Both the position numbers and the translations under genes were made by a program. This document shows, one piece after another, positions 11,102-24,600 of a DNA stretch of 64,000 bases (the first letter of the stretch is position 1; each line of letters starts with the position of its first letter). The DNA comes from Harmonia axyridis (lineage: Eukaryota > Arthropoda > Insecta > Coleoptera > Coccinellidae), in contig NC_059507.1 of the NCBI RefSeq assembly GCF_914767665.1, positions 36,203,270 through 36,267,269 of the forward strand, given 5' to 3'. A model generated the notes under the pieces. That model saw only the letters and a program-made list of their open reading frames with translations. It had not been told where the DNA came from and made no database searches.

Positions 11102-12277
11102 AGAGTGATTCACCAGGATGGCCTATTAGACGTTTATGGAAAACAAATAATAATTTTGATCTGAAAATTTGCATCTTGGAGTTTGAGACAATGATCTTTC
11201 TCCCTAAAATATTTTCAGACCTCTACAACTTCCGGTTATACCGGAAACAGACCACTACTTTCTTATTTCAAATGGCACACCCAGTATATTATTGCATCAT
11301 TAGATAGCTTTTTTGATGGCAATTTCGGCAATATGCCATACCTTGGGTAAAAATTAAACGGTTCATGAGTTATTGGGATTCTTATGAAAAAAAAAGTTGC
11401 GATGAGGACTCACATTTTTTGAATATTTCAGCAGAAAAAGCTTTTTTCGGAAATTTTTTTTCTTTTTCGATTCCGCAAATACGTAGTATCATAAGACTGT
11501 TTTCGGCTTGGACCAAAAATGTACAGGGTGTTTATAACAGGATCATTAGCTTGGACAACTCAAATTCATCAAAACTCAAGATTTTCAAATTAGAACCTAA
11601 ATTTTTTATTATTTCAGTTGATTCTACGTCCAAAAATAGTGGGGGTTACTTAAGCAAACCCTATAACTAAAATAAATACTTCAAGAGTTATCGGAGAAGA
11701 ACTTCAAATGAGGAAAAACCGCTATTTATAACTGTGTTAATAACATTCTGTTTCTTCCAGAAAACACAAAGAGAAACTAAAATTCGATGTTTGGATAACT
11801 AAATTTTACATTTAATGAATTTTAATTAATTTTTCGTTGGGATTGTTGAGAAATCCATAAACCAATACAATTTTCAATTACGAATAATTCATTACAATTC
11901 TTGATATGTCAAATTTATTTATGAAAAACCGAATTTTCTTTCTGTGTTTTTTGGAAATCGCAGACTACTCCACACAGTTATAAATAGCGGTTTTTCCTCA
12001 TTTAAAGTTCTTCCTCGATAACTCTTAAAGTATTCATTTTAGGTATAGGGTTTGCTTAAGTAACCTCCACTATTTTTGGACGTAGTATCGACTGAAATAA
12101 TAAAAAATATAGGTTCTAATTTGAAAATCTTGAGTTTTGATGAATTTGAGTTGTCCAAGATCATGATCCTCTTATAAACACCCTGTACCTACATGTTTGG
12201 CCCAAACCACAAACAGTCTTATAATACTACGTATTTGCAGAATCGAAAAAGAAAAAAAAATTTTTGGAAAAATCTTA
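11102..12277. repeat. Large fold-back unit of repeat family A
   Basis: Arms of about 300 bases (11437-11743 and 11973-12277) are reverse complements around a loop of about 230 bases. The pairing continues patchily inside the loop (attctgtttcttccagaaaa against ttctgtgttttttggaaatc). The left flank 11102-11436 is another family A piece, beginning gtgattcaccaggatggcct. No coding sequence is seen. The unit ends about 180 bases before the putative MADD 5' leader. Confidence 0.8.
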
Positions 12278-12455
12278 AATGCTCTATATTTCTTCCAAAC
12301 GACATTCATTTAGGGATCTCTGTCTCTTTTGTTCTTCCATTCTCATCATTAATTAAATGGATCCTAGTGGACTTCCCTGGCGGGGATATACAAACCTATC
12401 CCTCCCGCCGGCACGCCAATGTCCACATCCTAATGTGGTATCGTTAATTTTCCAG

Positions 12456-12570
12456 ATAAGGAGAACCCCAACCGGGGGAAATGTACATCCAGTCCGCCCC
12501 TGTAATGGAAAATCCCCTGGATGCACTTTCACAAACGGGAACGGCAGCTAGGTGACCCAATTAAGGAGAG
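12456..12570 (+). promoter_or_regulatory. MADD: Putative MADD 5' untranslated leader
   Basis: A GC- and CpG-rich patch, unlike its AT-rich surroundings, runs from about 12360 to the MADD ATG. An acceptor-like ttaattttccag ends at 12455, so the first coding exon may begin at 12456 as a spliced leader; alternatively the whole patch is promoter plus leader. No TATA box is evident. Confidence 0.4.
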
Positions 12571-12687
12571 ATGTCCTTCGAAGCTGACAAGCAATTCTTG
12601 TGTCCCCGACTGATAGACTATCTGGCTATCGTCGGGGTCAAATCCAGCAATAACGCCACCAAATTAAGCTCAAGTACCTCGATACAA
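12571..12687 (+). CDS. MADD: MADD exon 1 (start, uDENN beginning)
   Basis: 39 codons beginning MSFEADKQFLCPRLIDYLAI, which matches the MADD N-terminus (FCPRLLDYLVIVGAR in vertebrates). It ends at a gtaaga donor in phase 0. The frame is open only from this ATG, which supports the start. Confidence 0.9.
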
Positions 12688-15600
12688 GTAAGAAACACAA
12701 TAACTTTCGAAAATACGTTTTGATTATCGATTTTTATAAACACCACTTATTTTTTTTTTTTGTTAAGTTGGTATGATTGTTCAGATTATGTCATATAATT
12801 AATCCTTAGAATAGAGAATATTCTATGTTCTAAGAATTAATCTATGGAATTTTTAGTGTCTGGTTGTATATTAGTGTTCTGTGAGTTTGGTTAAGTATTA
12901 GCGGGAGTATACGCTCTATTAGTATGACGTCACACACCGCCATTTTTGGTTCTCCTGTCAGTGTTCGGAATCCAAACAAATAAATTGTCATTCAAATTAG
13001 TTCGGTGTCGTTGAAGGCATTGGCTTATTTTCATGAATAAGAGTATTTGAGTAAAGATTTCAGTATTAATTGATAGACAGAAGGAACGAGGTTAGTACCA
13101 GCATAGTATACTATGCTTATACTATGGTACCAGTAAGTTTGAGTCCTGCATCATTCCCCAGATTTTGTATAAAGCCGTGTTTATTAGTTGAACTTCAAGT
13201 TCGAACTTGAAGGCATTAATTTCGTGCTTTCTGTCTATCAATTAATAGTAAAATCGTTCCTGCACATATAGTCACATGTGCAGAGAAAAACTCAATTGCG
13301 GATCCAATACAACACCCAGATATTTAATCTCTGAGACATAATCTACATTCACTTCATTAATACATACTCTCAAATTTGATTCAGAAAATTTTTTACAATC
13401 TGATTTTGAACCTAAAACCATACATTTTGTTTTAATAGTATTCAGTTTCAATCTTTTCTTACACAGCCAGTCATAGAGTAAGTTCATTTCAGAATTAATT
13501 ATTTCCGTCACCTCCAAAAAATTCCTTCCTGCCACACATAAAACTGTATCATCAGCAAACAAATTAACAAATGACTTCTTCAACACTGTATTTAAATCAT
13601 TGACATAAACTATAAAAAGCAGAGGACCCAGAATGCTCCCCTGCGGTACACCTAACCTACTACATTTGAAAATTTTCTAAGTCTAAGTATAAAAATATTA
13701 AAATGCTCGAGTTCCCATAATGACACGCAAAAACTTCCAGTCTCCAGAACTACTGCGGCGGTACCCAATTCAAGACCACAAGGATTTCCCAATGCCCCTT
13801 GACATGGTGTACTTCTGTCAGCCGGAGGGCTGTTCTTCAGTAGGACCAAAACGGACAGCTCAAAGGGACGCCACATCTTTCGTCTTCACCTTAACGGACA
13901 AAGATTGCGGCAAGACACGTTACGGCATCTGCGTCAACTTCTACAGGCCGATCGAGAAGCTATCGGCTGGACTATCGGCGTCCGGTAGACGGGCAAGCAC
14001 AAGCATCAGAAGGAACTCCTGGAGGAAGAGCATGGAGAAGAGTTCAGACTCGGCTTTTTCTAGGTGAGGTTATTGGTCTGCTTTTGACTACACTGCGCAA
14101 AAAAATTAACGCACATTCTGAAAATCTCAATTTTAATGAAAGTTAACTCTACATTGACTTTATAACTTTTTTTTTATGTTCTCTCGGGAAGGTTTTGAAC
14201 GAAACAAGACACATTAAATGGAAGAAAAATTCAGGATTTCACCGAATCTTATGTGAAAGAAGAGAAATAAACAATTTTCAAAATACTGGAATGCTGATAA
14301 GTGATTCAATACTTGGTATTTCCACCCCTTGCGTTAATTACAGCTCGGCAACGACGGTTCATACTCAAAATGAGTGATCTTAAAATGTTCTGATCTAATC
14401 CTTCCCAGATTTCTCTGAGTTGGATTCCTAAGTCATTAAGAGTAGCTGGATGATTTTCTGAACTTCTCAGCCTTCTATTGAGGTTGTCCCAAACCTGCTC
14501 AATCGGATTGAGATCTGGACTTCTTGCTGGCCATTCCATTCGAGAGACTTCAACCTCTTCAAGGTACTCCTGAACAATGCGCGCACGATCGTCCTTAAAA
14601 ATGAAATTATCACCAATGTATGGGGCAAATGGCACTACATGCTCTTCAATGTTCCTTATATACCTATCAGCATTCATAACTCCATTATCAACGACTACTA
14701 GGTATGTGCGAGCAGTCAAAGATATTCCACCCCATACCATAATCGATCCTCCCCCGAAACCAGTAGTATTCAGGAAATTGCACTGAGCATATCTTTCATG
14801 TGGACGTCTGTATACAAGGGAACGTCGATCACAATGGTAGAGGCAGAATCTAGACTCATCTGTGAAGAGAACTCTTTCCCAATCAGCCTCTTCCCAATGG
14901 ATATGCTCTCTCGCAAAATCCAAACGCGCCCTTCGATGGGCTGGGGTAAGAGCTGGGCCTCTTGCAGCGACACGAGGCCTTAAATCATATTCTCTGAGGC
15001 GATTTCTTATTGTCTGAGTGCTAATTTGCACCCCATGAGTTTGCTCAAGCTGATTTTGAAGGAGGCGAGCGGTTGCAAACCGTTGTCTCAACGAAGAAAC
15101 TCTCAAGTAACGTTCTTGAATGGCAATTGTTACCCGTGGTCTACCCTGTCCTGGTCTTCGGACATTCATACCTGTCTCCCTGAATCGATGCAACATTCTG
15201 GACACACTTGTATGGGAAAGTCCAAACCTTTCTGCAATTCTTGTGTATGTCCACTCTTCTTCTCGCAAAACTACCGCTTGGGCACATTCCTCTTGGCTCA
15301 AATTGCGTGTTTCGCGTTGCATAGCGATCGAGTGTAGAAAATCAAACGAAAGAAAAAATATTGATCATTAGAATTGATCGAGAACAACTGATTTCAGAAT
15401 GGAGCCAATACATTCAAAATCTGATAATCTCATCTTTTTTTATTCCTGCTGGGAAAAAAAAACATCTTTATTGAAGAAAATCGTTGAAAGTGGATAACAT
15501 ATGCATGCATAAGTCTGATAAAAATAATTATCATTGAGAACACCTTCAGTTGTAGAATAAATTTGAGATTTCCATAATGTGCGTTAATTTTTTTGCGCAG

Positions 15601-18600
15601 TGTATAAGATTGCGGTGCAATGAAACCCCCTTAAATCTAATCTACTGAATACTGAACATAAATGACATAAGAAATGTCAAAAAATATTACTTAGCGTTTC
15701 CATTAAACCAATTTGAATTACATCATTCCTATTGAAAAACTCTAAACATTCTTCCTTTCTGAGCGGTCTGCCTATGGTTGAAAACCCCTTCCTACTCCTA
15801 ATTCGAAAGTAGGAGATTCGATCTCCAGGTCGGGACAGCAATTTTCTGATTTCGGGGAGATCAAACATCTCTCCAAGTATCTCTAAACTATTTTCTCAGT
15901 GATTACAGAAGCAGCAACGTTGGGCCAAGCGACTCGGAAAAAGACACGAGTAGGAGGGACTCTGAATCCTTGACACCAAACCTAACAACACCTAGGTTGG
16001 GAGTGACCGCCCCTTCGAACGACTCCGAGAGTGGGGGAAGTCACTCACCATCACCTAGAGCTAGCAGAAAAAGAAATGTAAGTTTATAACACATTTTTAT
16101 TGTAAATCCTGCAAATTAGGTTCTATTACCTTGTATGAGTGTATGTTTTATATTTCAGAGGATAAAAAATCACTCCCTTACCTCCCTTTGTCTTTTATCG
16201 CATCATCCCTTCTTCACGTCGTTTAGAGAGTGTCTGCACATATTGAAGAAGCTCATAGATGCCTGCAATGAATCTTCGAATCCTAGAAGAGTTGGCGGGT
16301 CAAAACAGGCTCCTAGGTGAGATCAAGTAAGATGTGGAATTCAGGAGTACAACTAATTCCTTTTTCACACTTAGGGAGAGTGTTTGGAGTGTCTTAACTG
16401 GACAAGCTGGGGAAGGTGCGTCTTCTATAGTTCTTCACGATGTTAGGGAGATCGAGACGTGGATTCTGAGGTTGCTCTCAGCTCCAGTTCCAATACCAGG
16501 AAAGACAAGGTCAGTGAAAAATAATAATATTAACTTATGATTATCATTGTCCATTATATTTAAAATAGTAAATATTTATGATGCTTTATTTCAATATCCT
16601 TTCACAATTCAGTTTAAAAATAGACTTTTCCATTTGTAAATCCTATAACAAGTTTGTTACGTAGTTGTTGATTGATTGATTTTTCAGGGTGGAAGTAGAA
16701 GTATTATCACCAAGTGTATACAGCCCTCTAGTGTTTGCCTTACCAAGTCATACTCGATTTAGCCTTGTGGACTTTCCTCTACATTTGCCTTTAGAATTAT
16801 TAGGTAAGCTTGGAACGTTTACAAGTCAAGGAGAATTTTTTAAACTCGCTGTTTTAGGTGTCGAAACTTGTTTGAAAGTTCTTACGATTATTTTACTGGA
16901 AAACAAAATAATTTTCCAGAGTAGAGACTATAATGCTCTTTCAATGTCTGTGATGGCTTTTGTTACGATGTTATATCCTTTAGAGTACATGTTTCCGGTA
17001 ATACCATTGCTACCAACCTGTATGAATTGCGCCGAGCAGGTAAGGCAACCAGAAGAAAATGTATACCATTAACATTGAACTTACTCCACCTTGCAGCTCT
17101 TGTTGGCACCCACTCCTTATGTAATTGGTCTTCCAGCTAGTTTTCTGATGTTCAAGAAGAATTTCAGGTAATTTTCAATTCGATCTCGAAAGAATCAATT
17201 TATTGATTTACACTAACCCGATATTCCAGACTTCCTGATGATGTCTACTTGATCGATTTGGATTCGAATAAGCTCTTGGCCCCTCAAGAGATACCTTCAC
17301 TACCAGAACCCGAAGGAACAATACTCAAGAATCATTTGAAGCAGGTAAAATTCTGTTGTTTATATTAGCATCTTTTCGTCTTTTTTTCTGTGTATTCAAA
17401 TTTTACTCTTGGTCTTAGGCTATGCAACTGATGGATACTGTTGGTGTTGGAGTAAATATGAATTTTTATCAAAATGCATGTTTTAGCTATTAGAGGATAG
17501 CTGAATCGGTCAAACTCGAGAAATGTTTCTCGCTTCATTAGTTAAATAAGGAAGTCATAGAATTCCACATCTATTTGAAAGTTAAACGAAAATGAATGTT
17601 TACAACTTTTATTCCCTAATATGAGTAAGTACCCTCATTCAAGATACACCAAACTGGACAAAAGTAATGAAACTATTGACTTTAATGATAAAAAACAGAA
17701 CCTGTTGTGGTAAGAAGATAAAAGTTACTGGTAGCCAGATCTGTCATAAGAAAAAGCACTGTGTATTTGCTAATCGACAATGGAACTTATGAATGATCTG
17801 ATGGTGTCAATAATTATCCACATTTCTCGAGTTTGAAATGGTGAGACAACCTAAGCTTCATTCCCTGTAGTGGACCACAAAATAGGCTTGAATTGCCAAT
17901 ATAGCAGCACAGGGTGGAAACTAGATCACTGAATATATCTGATATAGCTGGCTTACCTAACCTATTGAACCTAACTATTTTAGCAGAGCTTACTGAACTT
18001 ATTCTTTCCATATAAATATTAAGGCATTACATAAATCCTGTAGAAGCCTTTACTTTCAATATGCACATATTTATTTATTTGCTTATAATGAGATGAATTA
18101 TTTTATCAATCAAAAAAGGAAATTTAATTTTGAAAACTTCCATTCAAGAAATTAGTTGATAAATCAAAAATAAAATAACATATTCGATGTATTAGCTATT
18201 ATCTTGATGTTTTGAGATTTTTTTTCATTATTATTTAATTTTGTTACTATCTTTCAATTTTTTGTTGTTTGTTATAATAATTTTTGCCATTGTTGAAATT
18301 TTATTTCTGAGCAAACATTTATGAATATTAAATACATATGTCAAAAGTAACGGCATCAACAGAATTTCTGCAATAATTTCAATACGTCTTATATCAAACA
18401 CTTAGTTTTTGATGATTATTTCTTTCCGGTTAAGGGAGAACCTCAAAACAATAAATACACACTGGAGTTGGTAGTAAATATACTTCATAGTTCTTAAAAA
18501 AACAAATACCAATAACAGGTATAAACAAAAATTGAATGGTAAATACATAACTTCAAAAGTCCTTAATCGATAATATAACTAGGATGAACAACAAGCAGAG

Positions 18601-21600
18601 GATCATCCTCTTCCTGTTCTTCCTCAGATCCCTTCAAACCAACCTTGCTCAACTCGATGATGACGTTATCGTGATAAATTAACCTGTCTATCACTTTCTC
18701 TATGAGCTGCTTCTTCTCTATCAACTCGTCTTCGGTCTCAATCTGATCTATAACGGAGTTCAAATACCAATCGATCAAACCGCTCCTTCTCATTCCTTCG
18801 GAACTTTCCTCTTCACTCCTGGCTTCCTCCCTTCTCATGTGTATCACTATCATGTTACTCAAGGTCTTGTACTCTTCGAAACTGAGCACCAGTTTTCTTT
18901 TTTGGACTGCCGGTGTGTCTGATTGAGTTTCCGGTTCCTCTGTTTCCATCTCTTCGCCCACCATTGTCGTGTCGTCTTTGTCGAGGTGGATATCGGGTTG
19001 TTCTACCCTGATTATGGATTTGTTTAGGAGTCTGTAAGCTTCCTTGACGTGTTTGGGAGACACCTCGTCTGATATTTCCATCCTAGCCATGGCTTCGGCC
19101 AGACGTATCATGCTTTCCAACTGTCGTACTGTGATTCTCCAAGTAGACTTTCCGGTGCTTGTGGTGTCTCTTAATCTCAAATGGTTGTAATGACGGACTA
19201 GTAGCTCCCCAGCTTCCTTGCTTATGACCGGTTTGAACTTTCTAGCGAAAGAGATGTACTGAAGGACGTCCTGCCTGGTGTAAACCCTGTCGATGTTGTC
19301 TTCGATGTTACTGTGCAAGTCTACGATCTTCCTGGCTACTGCGTAATCCGTGACTTCGTTGCACTCGTCGATCAGGATGAAAAACAGATCGAACCTGGAC
19401 ATGATGGGGGCCGATAGGGCTATGTTTTGTTGGAGGGACTTGGCCCTGTCGTACCTGCCTCCGATGGGGTTTGCGGCTGCCAGGATCGAGGTTCTAGCGT
19501 TCAATGTTGCCCTAACTCCGGCTTTCGCTATGGAGATCGTTTGCTGTTCCATGGCCTCGTGGATGGCGACCTGGTCTCGAAGGTCCATTTTGTCGAATTC
19601 ATCTATGCAACAGACGCCGTTGTCCGCCAACATTAGGGCTCCTGCTTCTATGACGAAGTCGGAAGTTTCTTCGTCTCTTACAACGGCTGCTGTCAGACCG
19701 GCAGCCGAAGAGGCTTTGCCTGAGGTGTAGACTGCTCGAGGGGAAAACTCGGACACCTAAAATTCGATTTGGTTCAAAGAGAGGTTTAGGATTGATTTAG
19801 TCTAATCATTTTTTTATTTAGTTTCGAATAGTTGAGATTTCAAAACTTAATCAGCTGATCTTCAAAAACAATGGGGAAAATCACTTTTTCATACTCGCAT
19901 TTTTAGGACCATAATGTATTCAAATTTTTGCTATTTCATAAAGAAGTGTGATCCTTATAGTAATAAGGAATTCTTTGAATGCTGTAAGAATATGCAGGGT
20001 GTAACATGATTGGTTGGCCATAGCCTAGTGGTGAATGCAGGTCCTCCAGGCTTCCAGAAAAGTAGCTTGTTGTGTATCCTAAAGCTGTTAGTTTTGGAGA
20101 TACAGAGTGATTAATAAAAATTGGCGGTCTAAATTTCTGATATCCGTAACTTTGGAAACAGTAGTCCGATTTTGTTTGAATTTTTAGGGTTTGTTCACTT
20201 TATACAACCCTTCAAAATGTTTAAAATGTAATTTTAATATTTCTAGGTAAGTTCTTAGATAATTGAGATTTTCTTCAGACTTCGAGATCTATATTCTTTA
20301 CACGTTTAGAGGAATGTCGTTATTGCAATGGAAAAAATTTTAATTCATCGTAATGAATTCAATTTTTTTTCGAATGGTACACTTTCTCCAAGAGACTAGC
20401 AAACGAAAGCCTTCATGTTTTATGTGAATTTTTCAGAATACGGTCCTGTTTTTATTTCTTTCGTGATAATATTTGATATATCGGCTGAGATTTTGAATTT
20501 TATGCTTTCTGTTTAACTTTTCTTCATTCTTAAACACCTACCGAGTATTGTAACACGCTGGGTAAAATATTAATCAGAAGAATGCATAATAAAGAATCGA
20601 TTTAGTCAGACATAATTCACGAATTTTAATGCGTAATTATAAATTATTTTAAAATTCGAAACGTACGATTCAAATTCAAATTCCGTAATCTGTCAATTTT
20701 CGGAACAGTCACACCAACTTCCAAGATACAATAAAAAAGTCACTAGGATAGGGCTGCCATAAATGTTGGAACATCAACCGGGACAAGTGGCACAAAAATA
20801 GGTTAAAATACCACTCAAAAATTGAAACCTCATCTGAGAGGTATTCATTTATTAATAATCCAGGGTTTCTATAGGATTATTGAGTTTTTTGCACTTAGTA
20901 GTTGAATTATAACACATTCCCCAAAAAATAAGATTTATTCAGACATATCCACTGAAAAAATTTATAAAGAACAAAAATAATATCAACTCGCAATAAAAAC
21001 AACATAAAGTCGCAACAATAAACAAATAGGTGCGCAGGACAACCGATAATTATGATGTCTTTGGAAAAAATTTCTTCTAATGAAAAAAAACTCGCCTTTA
21101 TTTTACTTCGAAGTAAGAACCTATTAGAGTTATCCGCACAGACAGCGAAAATATTTCATATAGAAATATTAAGGTCCTCTAAAGATTCAATACAAAATAA
21201 AGTGATTGTATAAGACAGTTTATTTTGCCATGTGTCCAATTTTAATAATTTTATTTTCAATCCTTCAGTTTCAGAAAAATAATGTTTGAGCAACGGAAAC
21301 AGTATTTCAGCTTTATGATTACTGAAATCCGTTGAGATTCCATGAAAACAAATTTTGTCTCATCTACCCTATATATATATAAGGAAATATGAATCTCAAA
21401 ACGGTCAAATTACTGACCGGGACAACTGAATAACTGACTCAATGATCCACGGGACGTATGGCAGCCCTACACTAGGAGGTATAATCTGAATTTTTCATTG
21501 AATTTCGACAAGATTTCACAACACTTGACTGAAATACAGAAAATATCTTCTAATACTCGTTGCAGAAGGCTATTCCAAAACTTATGCGATCGAAGACTCT

Positions 21601-24600
21601 ATCCTTCGTCGCTCAGAGAGGAGAACTTTCCCCTCCTTATCATTTCCCCTTTGCAGGCTAGGAGTGGCGCAGTCTACAGCGCCAGCTTTTCTTCGGTTCA
21701 GTTTCAGTACGCTGTTGATTCTAGACCAGTGAACAAGTACTAAACGAATTAAAGCATTCTCTGTTATTACATTCGTTACTGTGTTGTGTTCGAAATTGTG
21801 AAATTATCTTCCGGTGCCTAGGGGTTTTATTTGGAAAGGTAAGTTTCCGAATTATTTATTTTTTCGTTGTAAGAAGCTATGTTCTACGAAGGCGCAGCCG
21901 ATCGGCTCCGCAACCGCAGCCGTCCGTCTCCAGAGACGCAGCCTTAAGGCTCCGCAGACGCAGCCGTCCGTCTCCGCAAACGCAGCCTCAAGGCTCCGCA
22001 GACGCAACCGTCCGTCTCTGCAGACGCAGCCTTAAGCCTCCGCGGACGCAGCCTAAAGGCTCTGCAGACGCAGCCGTCCGTCTCCGGAGACACAGCTGCA
22101 GCCTAAAGGCTCTGCTGACGCAGCCGTCCGTCTCCGGAGACGCAGCCTCAAGGCTCCGCAGACGCAGCCGTCCGTCTCTGCAGACGCATACTTAAGCCTC
22201 CGCGGACGCAGCCGTCCGTCTCTGCAGAAGCAGCCTAAAGGCTTCGCAGACGCAACCGTCTCCGCGAAGCTTTTATCTGCTCCAAGGCTGCAGCTGCAAC
22301 CGTTTCACTGAGGCAGTCGATCGGCTGTTCAGATTAATACATTCTGTACCACAGCTACACTCTCTCGGGGTTAGCTGAGAAGGCCTTTTAAGGTCTTTGA
22401 ACATTTCAGAGTTTCTAATATAACTCTCTGTTCTCCAGATGGCACCTCCAACTCGCTTCATCAAAATGGGTGAACTGCTTGAAGAATCCGCAGAGACGGT
22501 GAATGGTAATTTGATTTTGGAAAGGCTGAAGCTTTTGGCACAGGAACACTTGCCGGAGGGTTGGACAGAGTGGAGGGTGGCCCAGCTGTCGAAAGAGCAG
22601 TTGCTAGGAAATCCGGTGGATCCCCTAGTTCTCAACAAGATCAGGTTTGCGCTTCCCACTCTGGGAGTAGTGAGAGCTTTTTTACCAGAAGCTGATCATT
22701 TGTCCGAAAAAACCTACAGGGACATTAAAGTGTGTATGTTAGAATCTGCCTTCTGCAGGGCCCTGATTATGAGTCCCCCATACGTTTCGAATCGAATAAG
22801 AGGTTCGGCCACCCAAACCGAAATCTTCAATCGGGCGGTTAGAGGTATGAAACCTTTGCTCATATCTAGACAAGAAGCTTCAGACCAGTTGGGTGAGACG
22901 TCAGAAGTTAGTTCAGAAGAAGACGTGTCTGAAGACTCCCATGGTAAACGTCGAAGACATTCTTCGAAGGATCAAGTTATGAAGAGACCAAGGTTTGATC
23001 GAGTCACCCTTCTTGAGAACAAGCTGGAAGCAATGTTTGTCTCAATCTGCGTTCGCCTGGATGATTTAGCAAGAAAACGATCTAGAGGAGCCGAGTCATC
23101 GGACGAAGAGGAAGATGAGTTACTGTATAATTCTGATCAGGAGAGCTCTGAAACTTGGCGAGCGCCCGATATAGGTTTCACAGATGACCTAGATCTAGAT
23201 TTTCTACCTGATGTAAAGGTGGATGCTCCAGATGATCCGGAGCCCAATCCAATCATCAAGGCACAGGGTATTGCCTGCCAACGTTTTGGTTCCCATTCGT
23301 GGAACAAAATTGGATATAAAGAAGTTCAGAAACGCTTGCAGGCGGTGCCAGTCTTCGAGGATCTCAAAGTTAATTCGCAGTTGGGAAATTTAGCGACCAG
23401 GTCTTTCGCCTCGGATCTACTAGTAAAATTTAATGATACATTAAGCACTATCTACCATGGCCTATTAAACCAAAGAAAAATAATAGAGGAGGCTTTGAAT
23501 GGCCTGACCGCTAAGCATCCTGATATTGTCGACAATATAAATACGATTCTAAATGATACCAATTCTAACTTTAAAAACTATTCAGATGATCTTTTACAAT
23601 TCGTATGTGCTCAGAGAGCAGAAGCCGTTTTCTTGCCCTAATGGGGGCAAAACGGTTGTATTTCAATTCATAATAGTATTGGAATAGGAATATAAAAATA
23701 AATTTTTGTAAATGAAGCCCTTTCAATTCTACATATTTCCTAGCACCCAACAAAACATTAGTTAGTGCTCTTCTAATCATATCAAGGTTATCTCGTTTTT
23801 TTTTTTTAATGGCATATATCTTATCTTTCAAAGAAACCAACAAAAAATAATTGAAAGTAGTTAGATTCGGTGACCTTGGGTCCTTGCCACAGGGTCATGA
23901 TTTCATTAATTGAAATGTATAAGTTTAATCGATTAAGTAGAAATTGATAAGTTCAAATTCTCTTAAAGATTTAATTTGCAATACTTAGGTTTGCTATAAA
24001 GCAAACTCACATTTTACGTTTTCCTAGATGTTTTAGTCATTTTGTAACGATTTTAATTCCTAGTTTCAAAAGAATTCAAAGTTTCATCTTGCATACTTCT
24101 GATTGATATTTAACGCAGCGCGTTACAATACTCAATAGGTTTTGAGGGTTTTAGAATGAAGAAAAGTTGAACAGAAAGCTATGAAATTCAAAATCTCAGC
24201 TGGTAACATTGAATATTAACACGAAAGAAATAAAAACAGTACCGTATTTTAAAAAAGTTACATAAAACATGAACTTTTTCGTTTGCTAATCCTTTGAAGA
24301 AAGTATGCCATTCAATGTGAAAATTGAATACATCACTCTGAATTATGTATTTTTTCATGGCAATAAAGTAATTCCTCTAAAACATGTGAAAAATATAGAT
24401 TTCTAAGTCTAAAGGAAAAACTCAATAATCTGAGTACAGGTTAAAGAAAGATTAAAATTACATTTTAGACGTTTTGAAGGGTTGTGAACAAACTCACAAA
24501 ATTCAAATAAAATCGAATTCAAGTTATGGATATCAGAAATTTAGGCAAATTTTCATGAATCACCCTGTCTCTCCGAAACAAAGTTTTGAGAAACAGTTCA

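Noticed and set aside
14577..15371. Plus-strand open frames over the Tc1 transposase
   Set aside because: Antisense shadows of the 338-codon transposase.
21891..22270. CRISPR array
   Set aside because: The units are contiguous tandem repeats without unique spacers, in an insect nuclear context.
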